DNA from: Heterocephalus glaber | Lineage: Eukaryota > Chordata > Mammalia > Rodentia > Bathyergidae | Direction: 5' to 3' | Length of the DNA stretch: 64,000 nt | Assembly (NCBI RefSeq): GCF_000247695.1 | Contig: NW_004624778.1 | Location: 14,060,909 to 14,124,908, forward strand | In this document: positions 12,568 to 24,012 of the stretch, one piece after another | Position numbering within the stretch: the stretch's first letter is position 1 | How the letters are laid out: each line of letters opens with the position of its first letter | Translations under genes and position numbers: made by a program | Notes under the pieces: generated by a model | What the model was told of the DNA's origin: nothing | Seen by the model: the letters and a program-made list of their open reading frames with translations, nothing else | Database searches by the model: none

Positions 12568-12682
12568 TGTATTTTTTGAGAAGAAGTCTTGCTAAGTCAC
12601 TGAATTGCCTGGGCTGGGTTTAATCTTGCAATCCTCAGCCTCCCAGAGTGCTGGGATTACAGGAATTTGCAACCACACCTAG
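12568..12682 (-). mobile_element. B1-related SINE
   Basis: Reverse orientation: TTTTTTGAGAAGAAGTCTTG, GCTAAGTCACTGAATTGCC, CTCAGCCTCCCAGAGTGCTG and GGATTACAGG. It resembles the B1 half of a B1-dID element, without an attached dID part. Confidence 0.8.
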
Positions 12683-13337
12683 TTTACATTTCTTTATTCT
12701 TTTGTATTCTCCAAGTACCATCAGCTCAATTATTAGTCATGGACCCAATTGTTGCACAAAGCAAGTCAGTCAGAGAGCAAGGGACAGATTGCATTTCAGT
12801 CACTCTAACAATGTATATTTGGGAAAAGTGAACATTTGAGAATAATTGTAAGGGTTTTTTTTTTTTAGAAGAATCACTTGTTTTATAAAATAATAAATGT
12901 TCATTATAACACCTGGCAAAAAATATGAATAGCTTTAAATCCCTTGTCAGACGTGTGATTGTTCATTGCCTATGGGACCCAGATGTTAACAAACAGTGCC
13001 CTACCCCAGAGCTTCTTCCTCTCCGCATGGTACTCACAGGAGGAAGGTACCCAAAGGAAACAACTGACCTGTTGTAGCTGTCATAACTAAGTTGTGAGCC
13101 TTTAAAGGGCAGACACTATCAGACCAAAGTTAGGGTCCATCATTCTGTCAGTCATTTTCAATGTCAAGGTTATTTTCAAGGAGTTCAGTTGACAGTTCAA
13201 TAATATTTATTTTTAAAATTTCATACCATCAATCCATTTTTCCCACGAGTAAAAAAAGAGAGAAAAGGACAGGAAATAAATGCCTTTCACAGATCCAAAG
13301 AGAGTGAAAAAGCCAAAAATAATACTAACAGACATTT

Positions 13338-13450
13338 GGAGCTGAACAGAGTCTTTGAGATAGTTTAGTCCAATGACCTTCATTGTACAGATGAAAAAAG
13401 TGGGTCCCAGAGAGGGGAGGGGAAGGGACTTCCTAAGATTGGTTCAGAAC
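13338..13450 (-). mobile_element. Probable MIR fragment
   Basis: TTTGAGATAGTTTAGTCCAA, CATTGTACAGATGAAAAAAG and CCCAGAGAGG match the conserved 3' segment of the ancient tRNA-derived MIR SINE. Diverged and truncated; orientation is inferred. Confidence 0.55.
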
Positions 13451-13722
13451 CAGACTCCTGTTTCCTTTACCCTGGCCCCCCAACTCAAGATTCCCTCTGC
13501 TGTCCCTCCCTGGTACAGCAGGGCCCTTTGCATTCTCACAGATTGGATTGATTAAAACTGGCATTCAAAAACAGATGCTCAGTTTAACAAATATAAAACA
13601 TGTCAACAAAATTTAAATGTCAGATAATAATTTTTAGTATATCCTATGTACACTTATTTATACAGGTATATACACTAACATTTTTTGTGGTTTACTTGAA
13701 ATTCAATATGAAAATTGAAATT

Positions 13723-13773
13723 TAAATATATATAATATATTATAATATATCATATATATATATATGTATATAT
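13723..13773. repeat. AT dinucleotide-rich tract
   Basis: Imperfect (TA)n/(AT)n repeat immediately upstream of an ID-like SINE. Confidence 0.95.
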
Positions 13774-13782
13774 TTTAAATGG

Positions 13783-13880
13783 TGTGCCAGGGATTTAGCT
13801 CAGTGGTTCTGCCTGCCTCAAAAGCGCTGGGTCCTGAGTTTGATTTCCAGTACCAAAAAAATACAATACAATACAATACA
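13783..13880 (+). mobile_element. tRNA-derived ID-like SINE with (ACAAT)n tail
   Basis: GCCAGGGATTTAGCTCAGTG, GAGTTTGATTTCCAGTACC, then an A-tail that has become an (ATACA)n pentamer repeat. AAATGGTG occurs on both sides as a short TSD. Confidence 0.9.
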
Positions 13881-13995
13881 ATAAAATGGTGCATATTTTT
13901 ATTTGCCCAATTTGGAAAACCAGCATTTAAAGAGTCAAAGGTTATTAGAATAAGAAATTCTAACAATTCCATTCCAGTTTCCTATTTTTTTAAAA

Positions 13996-14188
13996 AGCAT
14001 TATTGCAGATTGAACCTAAGGTCCTGCACCATGATAGGCAAGCACTCTACCACTGAACTACACCCCCAGGTTTTTTTATTCTCTTATTTTGAGCCATGAT
14101 CTCACTAAGTTGCTCAGGCTGGGCTCTAACTTGTGATCTTCCTGTCTCAGCCTTCTCTGCTTAGGTGAGCACCACTGCACCTGTCCAA
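13996..14188 (-). mobile_element. B1-dID dimeric SINE
   Basis: On the plus strand a reversed dID part (AGATTGAACCTAAGGTCC, AAGCACTCTACCACTGAACT) is followed by a reversed B1 part (TGATCTCACTAAGTTGCTC, CTCAGCC, CACCACTGCACCTG). The arrangement equals a minus-strand B1 joined to dID, the dimer described in several non-murid rodent families. Confidence 0.8.
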
Positions 14189-14359
14189 TTTCTTGATTTT
14201 TTTTATAGATGAGAAAACTGATAAGCAAAGCAAGATGTGACTTGCTCAAGATTCAGCAGTTGACTGGTGACCAAGTTGAATGGACGACTTGAAGGGCTCT
14301 TTTGGACACACCACCATCATGTATGTACCTTCCCTCATGATATTAAAAAATTCAACTTG

Positions 14360-14470
14360 TTGGCCTGAGACTGTAGCTCAGTGGAAAAGCACTTTCTTAC
14401 CATGTGCAAGCCCCTGGGTTTCATTCCTAGCACAGGAAAAATAAAAATAAATAAATTAAAAACAACAACA
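14360..14470 (+). mobile_element. ID SINE
   Basis: GGCCTGAGACTGTAGCTCAG, GGAAAAGCACTTTC, then GGGTTTCATTCCTAGCAC and an (AAATA)n tail. Older ID-type element. Confidence 0.8.
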
Positions 14471-14479
14471 AAAAGGTCC

Positions 14480-15505
14480 TGTAAATCTTTTAACAATGAA
14501 ATTATAGAGTTAATTTCCTTGCCACACCCCTCTTGATGACAGCAATCAGGGTTTTCCTCTTTCCCAAAACAACATAAAGCAGCAAAGGATTCTTGGAAGA
14601 TCTTTGAAAGAAGTGGGTTTCTGACTCTAGGTTGCATCAGAGTTGGCCTCAGGACTTATTAAAACATGGGTGGCTGTGTCTCACCCACAGATTTCTGTTG
14701 CAAGCAGTCTGGGTAGGACTTAAAATTTCATTTCATTTCTGACCAGTGCCTAGTGATGCTACTGCTAGGAGAACCACAACAGAGAGCCTGTAAGATGCTG
14801 CATGTAGGACCCAACAGAAAATCACTGGTTCTAGTTGGTGCCCTCAGGTCAATTGTCTGTGAGTTCCCCGATCAAACAGGGAAAACAAAAATTCTTTGTT
14901 TGCTAATATTGTGTCTCAGTTACTAAAAAGTCATATTCTTTCTGTTATTACAGAGAGATAAAATTGGTATTCTATTTTTTAGAGACAAAATTGGTATTCT
15001 AAATAAATTTGCTGAGCTGAGGCCAATAACACTGGACTATGGCAGTGAATTAAATGATCATGACACAAATTTAACTAAGAAGGGAAAAAGAACAGGAACA
15101 ATAATTAGTTTCAGGAACGAAGAATGATGAGAACGATTTGAAAATACACTGCAGTTGCAATGATCCATGATGATTTCATACCTTTCATTTTTTTCCCCCC
15201 AAATTTAGCAATCCAATTATGTGGGAGCTGAATGAGACACTTTGTTGAGATTATTAGAGCCAATACATCTAGTGTTAAGGCTTTTGTTCAATCGTTTTTG
15301 TGGGAACTCTGCACCCTATTTCCACTGTCAGAGCAGGAAGCCGTGATGATCAGCTTCCCACACTCCACCTCCTCCTCCCTGTCCTGGCTGCCTCCCTTAC
15401 TGGCCCCTAAACAATGACCAGATTGTTACACCTCTCTTGTCTACTGAAGAGATTGCCAAACGCTTTTTCCCCCAGTACTGTGTTTGCAGTGAGCTACATT
15501 TAGCC
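14480..15505. other. Intergenic DNA, no gene recognised
   Basis: No exon or clear repeat. A short local duplication of AAATTGGTATTCTA occurs near 14959 and 14988. Confidence 0.5.
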
Positions 15506-15506
15506 C

Positions 15507-15641
15507 TTTGTTGTTGTTGTTTATTTTGAGACAGGGTCTCACTAAGTCACTAAATTGCCCAGCTTGAACTTGAACCTGCAATCCTCCTGCTTCAGCCTAC
15601 CAAAATTTGGGAATAGAGGCATGTGCCACCATTTACAGCCC
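15507..15641 (-). mobile_element. B1-type SINE
   Basis: Reverse orientation: (GTT)n-like tail, GAGACAGGGTCTCACTAAG, TCACTAAATTGCCC, AATCCTCCTGCTTCAGCC and GGCATGTGCCACC. It resembles the B1 arm of B1-dID. Confidence 0.85.
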
Positions 15642-15909
15642 ACACTGAAGTTTTCAAATCCACCCTTCTCATTTTGGTCCCTCTTCAACTGGCCCCCAGC
15701 AGGTCTGAGTAACAAGGCTGAGAAATCATGTCATTTGATGGCATTCTGTGCTTTCTATGTAACAGTGAACAAATGTGATGATTCTTTGGTTGTTCAGTCA
15801 GTAGCATAACTCAATCCTAAAATCACCAGGAAAATGCTATCAAAAAATCAAATTGCATCTCCAAACTGAGATGTCTTCGAGAGATGCATTCTCAAGGAAA
15901 AAGCCATCT

Positions 15910-16087
15910 GGGGCCGGGGATTTAGCTCAGTGGTTCTGGTGCCTGCCTTGAGAGCACAAGGTCCCGAGTTTGATCCCCTGTACCAAAAAAAAAAAAAAAA
16001 AAAAGCCAGGGGTTAGGGATAACACCTTTGTGCAGATAGAGACCTTATGTCCAATAAAAAAAAAAAAAAAAAAGAAACAAGTGTTAA
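15910..16087 (+). mobile_element. ID-like SINE carrying extra 3' sequence and a second poly(A)
   Basis: A complete ID-like SINE (GGGCCGGGGATTTAGCTCAG to GTACC, then about 20 A) occupies about 15910-16004. It is followed by about 50 bp of non-SINE sequence (GCCAGGGGTTAGGGATAACA through TTATGTCCAATA) and a second A-run. The 16-bp TSD (AAGGAAAAAGCCATCT) lies at 15894-15909 and 16088-16103, outside the whole composite. SINE, extra segment and second tail were therefore inserted together, as in a SINE 3' transduction. The extra segment has no TTTT run that would stop RNA polymerase III. Confidence 0.85.
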
Positions 16088-16189
16088 AAGGAAAAAGCCA
16101 TCTTTTCTGGGAAACTCAGGTGGCCATGGTTTAGCTCTGTGGACAAAACTTAATTAGAAAATACCTGTGACAGTAAATAAAGAGCAAGG

Positions 16190-17640
16190 GAGAAAAAAAT
16201 CTCCAGCAGCCAGAAGCAGAGGTGGAGAATCAACCCTGCTCAAGGCCTATGGATCCCCGAGCCCATTTCCAACTTGCCCTAAGGCAGTCACTGGCTCTAT
16301 GAAGTCAGGAGATAAAAACAAAGGGAAATATTTCCCTGAGAGTAACTCACAGCCTTGCAGCCCTCCCAGGAAACAAGAATGGCACCTCACCTCCAAGGAA
16401 AGTGCAATAAAAGCAGATTTCAAATGTCAGCTGGGAATTCAGGAAATGGAAACTGATTCACTCCTTCAAGGATGCCAGTGTGGTAGAAAATTTAATACAG
16501 GGTTCTGATTTCCTTTCTGCCTCTCAAACACCAGGTCAGAAATAAGAAACTGTAGTAGATTTCTAATAGAAGAGGCCAGAGGAGAAGCAGCATTGACACA
16601 CACGATGCAAGTAGTGGAAGCAGAGGTAGACTTGGTCCTCAGACTCTCTCCTGGTATTTTCTCAGAGCCTTCAAGGAACAGATTCTTTCTTGGAGAGGGG
16701 CTGTATATTATTCAGGAGGCCTAGATTAACTGTTGGTCAAATTGATCTGCAAGAATGAACTGTCCTGGAGCAGAGAGGCTGAGCAAGCCATTAGGTGTGG
16801 CCCTGAAGGGACACTGCAAGGCAAAACTGCCCATGTTTCAAACCTAGACCCCAAGGCCCAGCCATCAAAGGGTTGGAAGGACCTTGTGGTGACTTATGAG
16901 GTTGAGATGGCTTTACCAGTGGGCTAGGAGCCAGCTGGGTGCAATGCTTGATTTGGGAGCCCTATGAAGATTTCTGTTGCCAAATTCTCTTTTATTCCTT
17001 CTTGAAACTTAGCTATAAGGTCCTTAAAATATAAACTCTTTGGAGAATGCTCACTCTCTCCAGTGGGCATATATCATATTTTGACCTGGATGTTTCCTCA
17101 CTAGTGTTGAGGAGATCTTATCCCCACATCTTGTGTCTGGTGTCTTGAGGCCAAAATCCCACATTGAGACCAGGCCCTTGCTCTCCCCACCCTAGCAGAG
17201 TTGGGAGCTGGATTCCTGACCTAAGCACACTCTGGGGGCTGCCTTCTCCTAGGACCCTGTACTTTGCATGAGTAGTTTCCAGATGCAAAGACTGGTTTTT
17301 CATCACAACAGCAGCAAACAGACTCTGCCTTCTTTGTGTCAGTTTCTACAATTCGTTTTCCAGGCTGGACCCTCCAACCTCTTGTGACTTCTCTGAGTCT
17401 CAGTAAATGCTTTCTGCTTAAATTAACCAAAATTGGTTTCTGATGCCAGTGCCCAGACCCTCGACTGGTGGAGTCCCTTATTCCTGCGAGTGCTAATTGG
17501 GTACTTGCGTCTCTTAGTGGAGAGGTAGTTTCACTAGGATATACTCAAGAGGGGTAGCTGCCCAAAAAAGAAAAAGGCACTTGGGAGGTAGGGGCTGACC
17601 GTGAACTTTGCCAACTCCAGTGAATTTTCTCAGATAATAG
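16190..17640. other. Intergenic DNA, no gene recognised
   Basis: A plus-strand ORF of 113 codons at 16167-16508 has no recognisable domain and no exon context. Around 17380-17450 an AGTAAATGCTTTCTG-type stretch resembles the 3' end of an old LTR, but I cannot assign a family. Confidence 0.45.
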
Positions 17641-17652
17641 TTACAAAGTAAT

Positions 17653-18088
17653 TATCTAAGTTATTTTTCTTGTTGCTGAGACAAAATACCTGACACCTAC
17701 AAGTTGAAGGAGGAAAGGTTTATTTCAGCTCACAGTTTGTAGAGGTTTCAGTTCTATAATCAGCTGGCTCCAAGGCAGGGTGGCATGGCAGAGGGTCATA
17801 AAAGAGGAAAAACAACAGTTCATGGCAGGGAAGGCAGAAGGCAGCAAAAGCAGCAAGCAGCAGCAGCAGAAGCAGCGCATTCCATCCAGGCTGAAAGCCT
17901 GTTGATTGGTGCCACTCACACCCAGAACAGGGCTTTCATTATCCACACCCTTAACCCCAGCATCATACTTTTAATACCAGTATCACACTCTTAATCCACA
18001 TTCACATACCCTAATCCAGCCACCTGCAAATTTCCCCACCTATGACTGCATGAGGCTTTTAGGGAGCATTTAGATACTACCCATAACA
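17653..18088 (-). repeat. MaLR LTR, left copy on the plus strand (3' LTR of the element)
   Basis: 436 bp, ending ...CCATAACA next to the internal region. It contains an expanded CAG-like run at about 17850-17876 that differs from the other LTR. Confidence 0.85.
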
Positions 18089-19540
18089 TTCTACCTCTGG
18101 CCCTCCAAAGATTCATGTGTGTCCCTTTATGCAAAAGGCATTTAGTCCATCTCTAGGAGTTGCCAAAGGCCTAACAGTTTCAGCACAGCTGAAAAGTCCA
18201 AGTCCAAAGTCTCCTCTGAGATTTAAGGCAAACTCCTAGTTTCAAGCCCCTTATAAAAATGGAAAAAAAAAAAAGTTAAACACTTCCAACATGCAATGGC
18301 ACAAGATAAACATTTCCATTCCAAAGGGTACAAATAAGTGAATAGAAAAGAATGGGGTCCAAGGAGGGCCAACAGTAAGTCCTGTAGTTCCCTGTCCATC
18401 ATCTGAGACAGACTGTGACAGGATGTGAATCCAAAGGGTTTGGGTGGTTCTGCCCCTATGGCACTCTGGGTGGTTTCAACTCTCATGGTTTCTCTCTTGA
18501 GCTATCTTTGCTCACTCCTTGTAGCTTTCCTCAGATGATCCACACTCCTGGCTTCTTCAAACTTCTGGGGCATCCACAGACCCTTCAGTGTCACACTCAC
18601 AGCTTCACACACTGCCCTCTCAGGGGCACACTGCCTGGTCTCCCAGGCCTTCTTCTGAAATCTGGATGAATGCCTTTCTGACACCACAACTTTTGCATTC
18701 TGCATGCACCTAAAACCAGCACCATGTGGATGATGCCAAGGTCTGCCCCAACTAGAGCAGTGACCAGGCTTCTTTCTCTCTTGGCTGTAGGGTTGAGTCC
18801 CTGTATTGCTGAGCCCTATGAGCCAAATCCTGATTAGCTACTTCCCAGGCCTCTGCCATTCGGGAATGTGGTGCTTTGGAGTTCTCTCTTCAAAGCAAAG
18901 TCTTTCATTTTTGCAATTTTGAGGATGTGAAACTTGGACTTCTGCTGGTTCTTGTTATGTCCTCAGGCCATCTTTTCAACTTCTCTTCTTTCTCAGCAAC
19001 CAGATTCTCCTCTGCCCCTTCTTTGCTACTGGAGCTTCCTTTCTGGTCAAGCTCAAACCATTTTAAATCATTCTGCTGGGCTCTTTGCTCATGATTTTCA
19101 AGGTACAGCTGACTAAAAGCTCCCAACAGTAGCCATGCCATGGCCTCAACATTAGACTGTCTTGAAATTTCTTCTGCAAGATTAGTCTGTCACCCTTAAT
19201 CTCAGTTTTAGGCAGTCTCTGGACAAGAGCAAAATGTATACAAATTTTCTGCCAAAGCATAACACACGTGATCTGGAGTCCAGCTACCAATGCAGTCCTT
19301 GTTCCTAACTGAACCCACCTGAACCTGGTCTTTACCAGCTGCATTTCTACCAAAATTCTGGTCTTCTGAGCTCTGACTAGACCCTCCCATCAATTTCAGT
19401 TTATAGCATTCCAGGAGTGCTTCTTCAGCTATCATCTCCAAACCTTCCCAAAATCTTTCCACAAGCTAGTTCCAAAGGCTTCTGAACCATGTGGCCAGGT
19501 AGCATCATAACAATAGCCCCACTTCTCTGGTATCAAAATT

Positions 19541-19971
19541 TGTTTTAGTTACTTCTCTCACTGCTGTAACAAAATGACCCAACACCCAAAGTTAAAGAAG
19601 GAAAGATTTATTTTGGTTCACAGTACAGGTTTCAGTCCAAAGTCAGTTGGCTCCAGGGCAGAGTGGCATGGCAGATGGCAACACAGAGGAGAAATAGTCC
19701 ATGAGGTGATAGGCAGAAGGCAGCCAGAAGCAGCAGCAAGCATCAGTGGCAGCAAGCCCATCTTCCCTCTCTCCGTTTGTATTCTCCGTCTCCATTCAGA
19801 CTGTACACCTGTTGATTGGTGCCACTCACACCCTTAACCCTAGTATCATACCCTTAATCCCAGTAGCACACTGTTAATCCATATTCACATACTCTAATCC
19901 ATCCACCTTCAAATCTCCTCACCTATGACTGCATGAGGCTTTGGCGGGACATCTAGATACAAGCCATAATA
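19541..19971 (-). repeat. MaLR LTR, right copy on the plus strand (5' LTR of the element)
   Basis: 431 bp, starting TGTTTTAGTTACTTCTC and ending CCATAATA. Clearly diverged from its partner by substitutions and small indels, so the insertion is old. Confidence 0.85.
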
Positions 19972-20084
19972 GTAACAATATATACTTCAGAACATCTTTA
20001 CATTCGTCTTCTTTTTTAATCTTCATGATTATGGTGTAGATTATACGCAAGGAGAATTATTTCAATTTTTAGGAAAATTTTAGG

Positions 20085-20185
20085 ATGAGTAATTTTTAGA
20101 ATGGCTCAGGAGTTAAATATCTACCAAAATCCAGCAGCTATAAGTGGCAGAGCTCAGGCTTGAATTGAGGTTCTGTCTTCCCAGG
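20085..20185 (-). mobile_element. Possible MIR fragment
   Basis: AGCAGCTATAAGTGGCAGAG followed by CTCAGGCTTGAATTGAGGTT resembles the MIR block 'agtggcagagc..gga.t.gaac'. Short and diverged; orientation is inferred. Confidence 0.5.
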
Positions 20186-20439
20186 TCATCTACGGTCCAT
20201 GCCAGCTGACTGTCATGTAGCAAAGAGTATTTTGATGCAGAAAGAAATAGGCAAGATAAAGGAGTTAATTTCTGGATTCAGGATTAATGAAGAGGATCAG
20301 AATCAGGTCCTTCTGAGAGTAATTGAGCTGAAGGCACTTTGGGCTGAGGAGGTAAATGAAAAAGCAGAGGAGGGAAACGGAGTAGTCTACAACAGAAGAG
20401 GACAGAGAGTGTGAAGGCAAGGGTGAGAAGTGATGAATA

Positions 20440-20692
20440 AAAATAGTAACAAACACATGTTTTCTATGTGGTACAGACACCCTTCTAAGTGTTTTACCTA
20501 AATTAGGGCACTTACGCTTCATAACCCTTCAAGGTTAATGGGAATTAGCATCAAGACACTGAGGTTTTATTACTATTGTTATTTTATAAACATAGAAACC
20601 AAAGTACAGAGAAGGCAATAAGCTTGCCCAAGGGTACATTGCTTGGCCAAACTGCTAGTAAGTAGTAAAGCCTAGATTAGAACCTACATAAT
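20440..20692 (-). mobile_element. MIR element
   Basis: Ancient MIR with two recognisable blocks. The first is the core-like TCTATGTGGTACAGACACCC..CTAAGTGTTTTACC. The second is AGCTTGCCCAAGGG followed by CTAGTAAGTAGTAAAGCC..GATTAGAACC. The order of blocks follows the MIR layout; orientation is inferred. Confidence 0.7.
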
Positions 20693-21355
20693 GTGGTTAC
20701 ACTTTCTACACACTTAACATCTATGGTAGGTACCCTGGCTCTTCTGATGAGTAAGTCAGCTCTAAGGTTACCACCAAAGTAGGACATGAGGCTTATATGG
20801 GCGAGATGAAAATTATCTAGGTGGGACTGGTTATCAAAGAGTAGCAATAAAGGATGAGTTTCGCAGGTGGAAGGGCAAAGTGACATTTCCCTTAACCAAG
20901 CCTTTGAGCAAGCAGAAGAAGGGAAGGAGTGTGGATTTGGACTGTGCTCTGCCTGGCATAAACTGGTTCACCTTGGATAAATCACATGACATCTTTAGTC
21001 GTAGATTCTTTGTCTAAGTAATATAGTCAATGATATCTCTTTGTGAGGAATCCAAGACAATCTTTATAATAAGGGCCAGTAGTAATTAAACAATATTGCC
21101 CTATTGCTCCCTGGAATGTTTAGTGGTATTTCACAGAAAGTGTCAAGGTACTGAGTAATGGGGAGTCACTTTTGGATCCCTTTCTAGGATATTATTCCTC
21201 TTCCAAGAGAGATTTAAAATACTCATTTTTTGCCACCATATGCAAAGAATGACTGGTCCTGCACAGAGGAAGCAGACAAACAAGAACACAGCCAGCATCT
21301 CCTGGAAGGTATGATGACAGCAGATTTTATAGAAGCCACTAGATAAAGGCTATAT

Positions 21356-21901
21356 GGTCAGAGTTCCCCAGAAAGACAGAATCAGTGGATAGGTAGATAG
21401 ATATGAGAGAGGAATGGTTAAGGGAATGGTCTATGAGATTATGGAGGCTGAGAAGCTCTGCAATAGACTTTTCACACACTGAGGGCCATGGAATTTGGTA
21501 CTGTGGCTCTGTCCAAGTCTACAGGCCTCAGAAGCATAGAAATTAATGGTGTAACTCTCAGTCTAAGGTTGAGTCCTGAGAAGTAGGGGACTGTTGGTGC
21601 AGGTCCCAAGGTCCAAATGCCAGAGAATTTGTGGGTGTGAGGTCCAAAAGTGGAAGAAGAGGGTATTCCAGCCCCAAGAGAGTGAGTGAATTTGCCTCTC
21701 TTCTGCCTTTGTTATTCTATCAGAACTCCCAGCCAACTGGATGGTGCCCACATTGAGGGCAGGTCTTCCCCACGTAGTCTTCCCACCCACAGACCTGTCT
21801 CCTCTGGAAACACTCTCACAGACACACTTAGAGCAATGCTTTACCAGTTATCTAGTTTTCCCTTAACCCATCCAAGTTGACAGCTAAAATGGGCTATCAC
21901 A
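21356..21901 (-). mobile_element. MLT2-like LTR (ERVL)
   Basis: On the plus strand it starts GTTCCCCAGAAAGACAGAAT, passes GATTATGGAGGCTGAGAAG, ATGGTGCCCACATTGAGG, CTGGAAACACTCTCACAGAC, and ends AAGTTGACAGCTAAAATGG..TATCACA. These blocks in this order match the reverse complement of mammalian MLT2 LTRs. The plus-strand ORF at 21686-21880 is only a read-through of this repeat. Confidence 0.75.
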
Positions 21902-22311
21902 CAGGCTGAGTCTAGCGGGAAGTTTGCTCACATTTTGGTGGGACGTTTACTACTGAGGGCTCAAGCTGAAGCATGAAATCAGCATCTCAGTAAAGCACTA
22001 GGGCAAGATATACTGAGTGTGAGGTGCACTGGCTAGACCCAGGAGAACATAGTCTTGGCGTATCCACAATTCCTTGTGGAAAGAGCTGGAGGATGGTGTC
22101 AGAACTCACGGTTGCTTTGTACATAGTTATATGAAAATCTATCTCTTCACAAATATACAGTCTTCAGAGTATGAGCTCAGTCCCTTTGATGCCAAGCCTG
22201 AAAGACCAGCCACGAGGGCTTTGTGTAGCTGTTTAGACCTGGTGAACCCTATTATTCACAATTCTGTGCACATGGTAAAGAAAACAGGCAAGTGGCACCC
22301 CTTAAAATCTG

Positions 22312-22510
22312 TATTAGCTGAGCACAGTGGTGCGTGCCTATAATCCTGGCCAGTAGGACACTGATGAAGGAGGATTGCAAGTGTGAGGCCAGCCTGAGCA
22401 ACTTAGCGAGAACATGCCTCAAAATAAAATTTAAAAGGGCCAGCCTGTACTACACAATGGGGGCTCCAACTCAGTGCCCCTGGGATCAATCTAAGGTACA
22501 ATAAAACAAA
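22312..22510 (+). mobile_element. B1-dID dimeric SINE, degraded
   Basis: B1 arm: GAGCACAGTGGTGCGTGCC, ATAATCCTGG, GGAGGATTGCAAGTGTGAGG, CCAGCCTGAGCAACTTAGC, GCCTCAAAATAAAAT. It is followed by an eroded dID arm (CTCAGTGCCCCTGGGATCAA). Confidence 0.75.
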
Positions 22511-23218
22511 CAACTCTGTGTTAGTAAGATTTGTTAATGAATGTCATTATATAACATTAAATTATTATATCCAAAGCACTCACAATAGTGTTTTTGCCTA
22601 GAATAGGTACCCTGAAAGGAAATCTCCCCCAGTAGGATCATTTCCTAAGTGTCCTAGCCCTCCTGGGACTGTATTTGACATGATGGAGATTACAAAGAAG
22701 GCTTAGGCAGATGAACCACTGCTGATCGCTCACACACAATTATCAGTGGCTTGCTAGAGTGGGCCGAAAGGGGGAGAAGAAGATGTTTTGTCAATGAAAT
22801 ACAGGCATAAATTTACAAAACAATGGAAAAAGGTGACCCTTCAGGTTAAGAGGAAGGAGTGCATAGATGCCTGAACTTTGGTAGAAGTAGGAGACAGACT
22901 AGAACACTAATACAGGGTAAGCCGGGCAAGACAGGGCTGGCATTGGAGAAGCTGCTCGAGTGCATGGTGGTCAGGTAGGATTCTGATGGGCCTCCAGGAG
23001 GATCAAGAAGACACAAGGCAGGAAGATGGGCAGGAGAATGGCAAACACTTCCCTTGGGGAAAGAGGACAAGTCAGGGGAGGGACAGAGCAAGACCCCTCA
23101 CACCCAGTAGACATGCAGTAGGACATAAATAGAATTGGGAAGCAGACAGTGACCCCCAGTTACAGGAAAGCACAGCGTGCATTTGAGATCAGGTGACATC
23201 AAAGGACCAGAAAGCCCT

Positions 23219-23247
23219 GTGTGTGTTTGTGTGTGTGTGTGTGTGTG
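23219..23247. repeat. (TG)n microsatellite
   Basis: About 14 TG units with one interruption. Confidence 0.95.
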
Positions 23248-23454
23248 GAATGTTCTGGGAGCAGGGGTAGGCACTAGGCTTTTCCTTGAGAGCTCCAGGT
23301 CCCAGGCAGGTTTGGCCTTAAAAGCAACATAGACAAACATACATAAAGGGAAGAAAAGTGACACAGGCGGGATAGACTCTAGTGGTACAGGGAGGTAAGG
23401 AAGCGGCAGGACCAGCTGCAAGGAGCAGGCAGCCTGGGGTCCAGCTGCATAAGT

Positions 23455-23662
23455 TCCTATTCTCTAAGCCAGTGAAAATTACAATCACCTGACTTATTAA
23501 ATACAGATTTCTGGGCTCTAACTCCAGAATTTCTGATTCAGTAAGTAGAACCTTATTCTGATTCAGGGGATAGGACAAGAGGATGTATATTTCTTGCATA
23601 TTCCCAGATAAAAATTAAATTGCTAGCCTGGGGACTGCACTTTGAGAGCCGCTGATCAAAAA
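23455..23662. mobile_element. MER5-like hAT DNA transposon fossil
   Basis: CCAGTGAAAATTACAATCACCTGA, then TTTCTGGGCTCTAACTCCAGAATTTCTGATTCAGTAAG, and CTGGGGACTGCACTTTGAGAGCCGCTG follow the MER5A consensus order, a non-autonomous hAT-Charlie element. Confidence 0.75.
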
Positions 23663-23845
23663 ACAACGGTGGGGAGAGAAAGGTTACATTTTGTTTTACC
23701 AACCTGGCACATTAGCACCCTTCAGAAAGACCAGAATTTTAGTTAGTGAGGGACAGGAATAAGAAAATATCACAAACTAGGGGGATGTTGAGGGAGGAAG
23801 ATGCCACAGGAGTCAACAGCCAAACTAACTCAAAAAGCAGAGAGA

Positions 23846-24012
23846 TCCAGGCATAGTGGTGAACACCTGTAATCCCAGCCTTTGGGAAGCTGAGGCAGGA
23901 GGATCACTGTAAATTCAAGGTCAGCGTGGGCTACATAGTGGGTTCAAAGGCCACCTAAATTACATAGCGAGACCCTGTCACAAAACAAAACAAAACAAAA
24001 ACAAAAAGCAGA
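23846..24012 (+). mobile_element. B1 SINE with internal duplication
   Basis: Sense B1: GGCATAGTGGTGAACACCTG, TAATCCCAGCC, GGCAGGAGGATCACTGTAAA, two CTACATAG-type units and GCGAGACCCTGTC, then an (AAAAC)n tail. Confidence 0.9.

Larger units (their letters stand above)
17653..19971 (-). mobile_element. Near full-length MaLR retrotransposon (LTR-internal-LTR)
   Basis: Two similar sequences of about 430 bp, 17653-18088 and 19541-19971, lie in the same orientation around a 1.45-kb internal region. Shared blocks include GGAAAG.TTTATTT, TTGGTGCCACTCACACCC, TATGACTGCATGAGGCTTT and terminal CCATAA.A. On the minus strand each ends with an ACCTCT...TGAGC..AAATAAA...AGGTATTTTGT pattern, typical of rodent MaLR LTRs. 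A 5-bp TSD (GTAAT at 17648-17652, GTAAC at 19972-19976) flanks the unit. The size, about 2.3 kb, fits MaLR elements, which are non-autonomous ERVL relatives. No gag, pol or env reading frame is visible in the internal part. Confidence 0.85.

Noticed and set aside
16167..16508. 113-codon plus-strand ORF
   Set aside because: No recognisable motif, no promoter or splice context; length is within chance expectation for this much sequence.
18089..19540. Search for gag or pol reading frames inside the MaLR element
   Set aside because: Only short frames with no retroviral motifs were seen, consistent with the non-autonomous nature of MaLRs.
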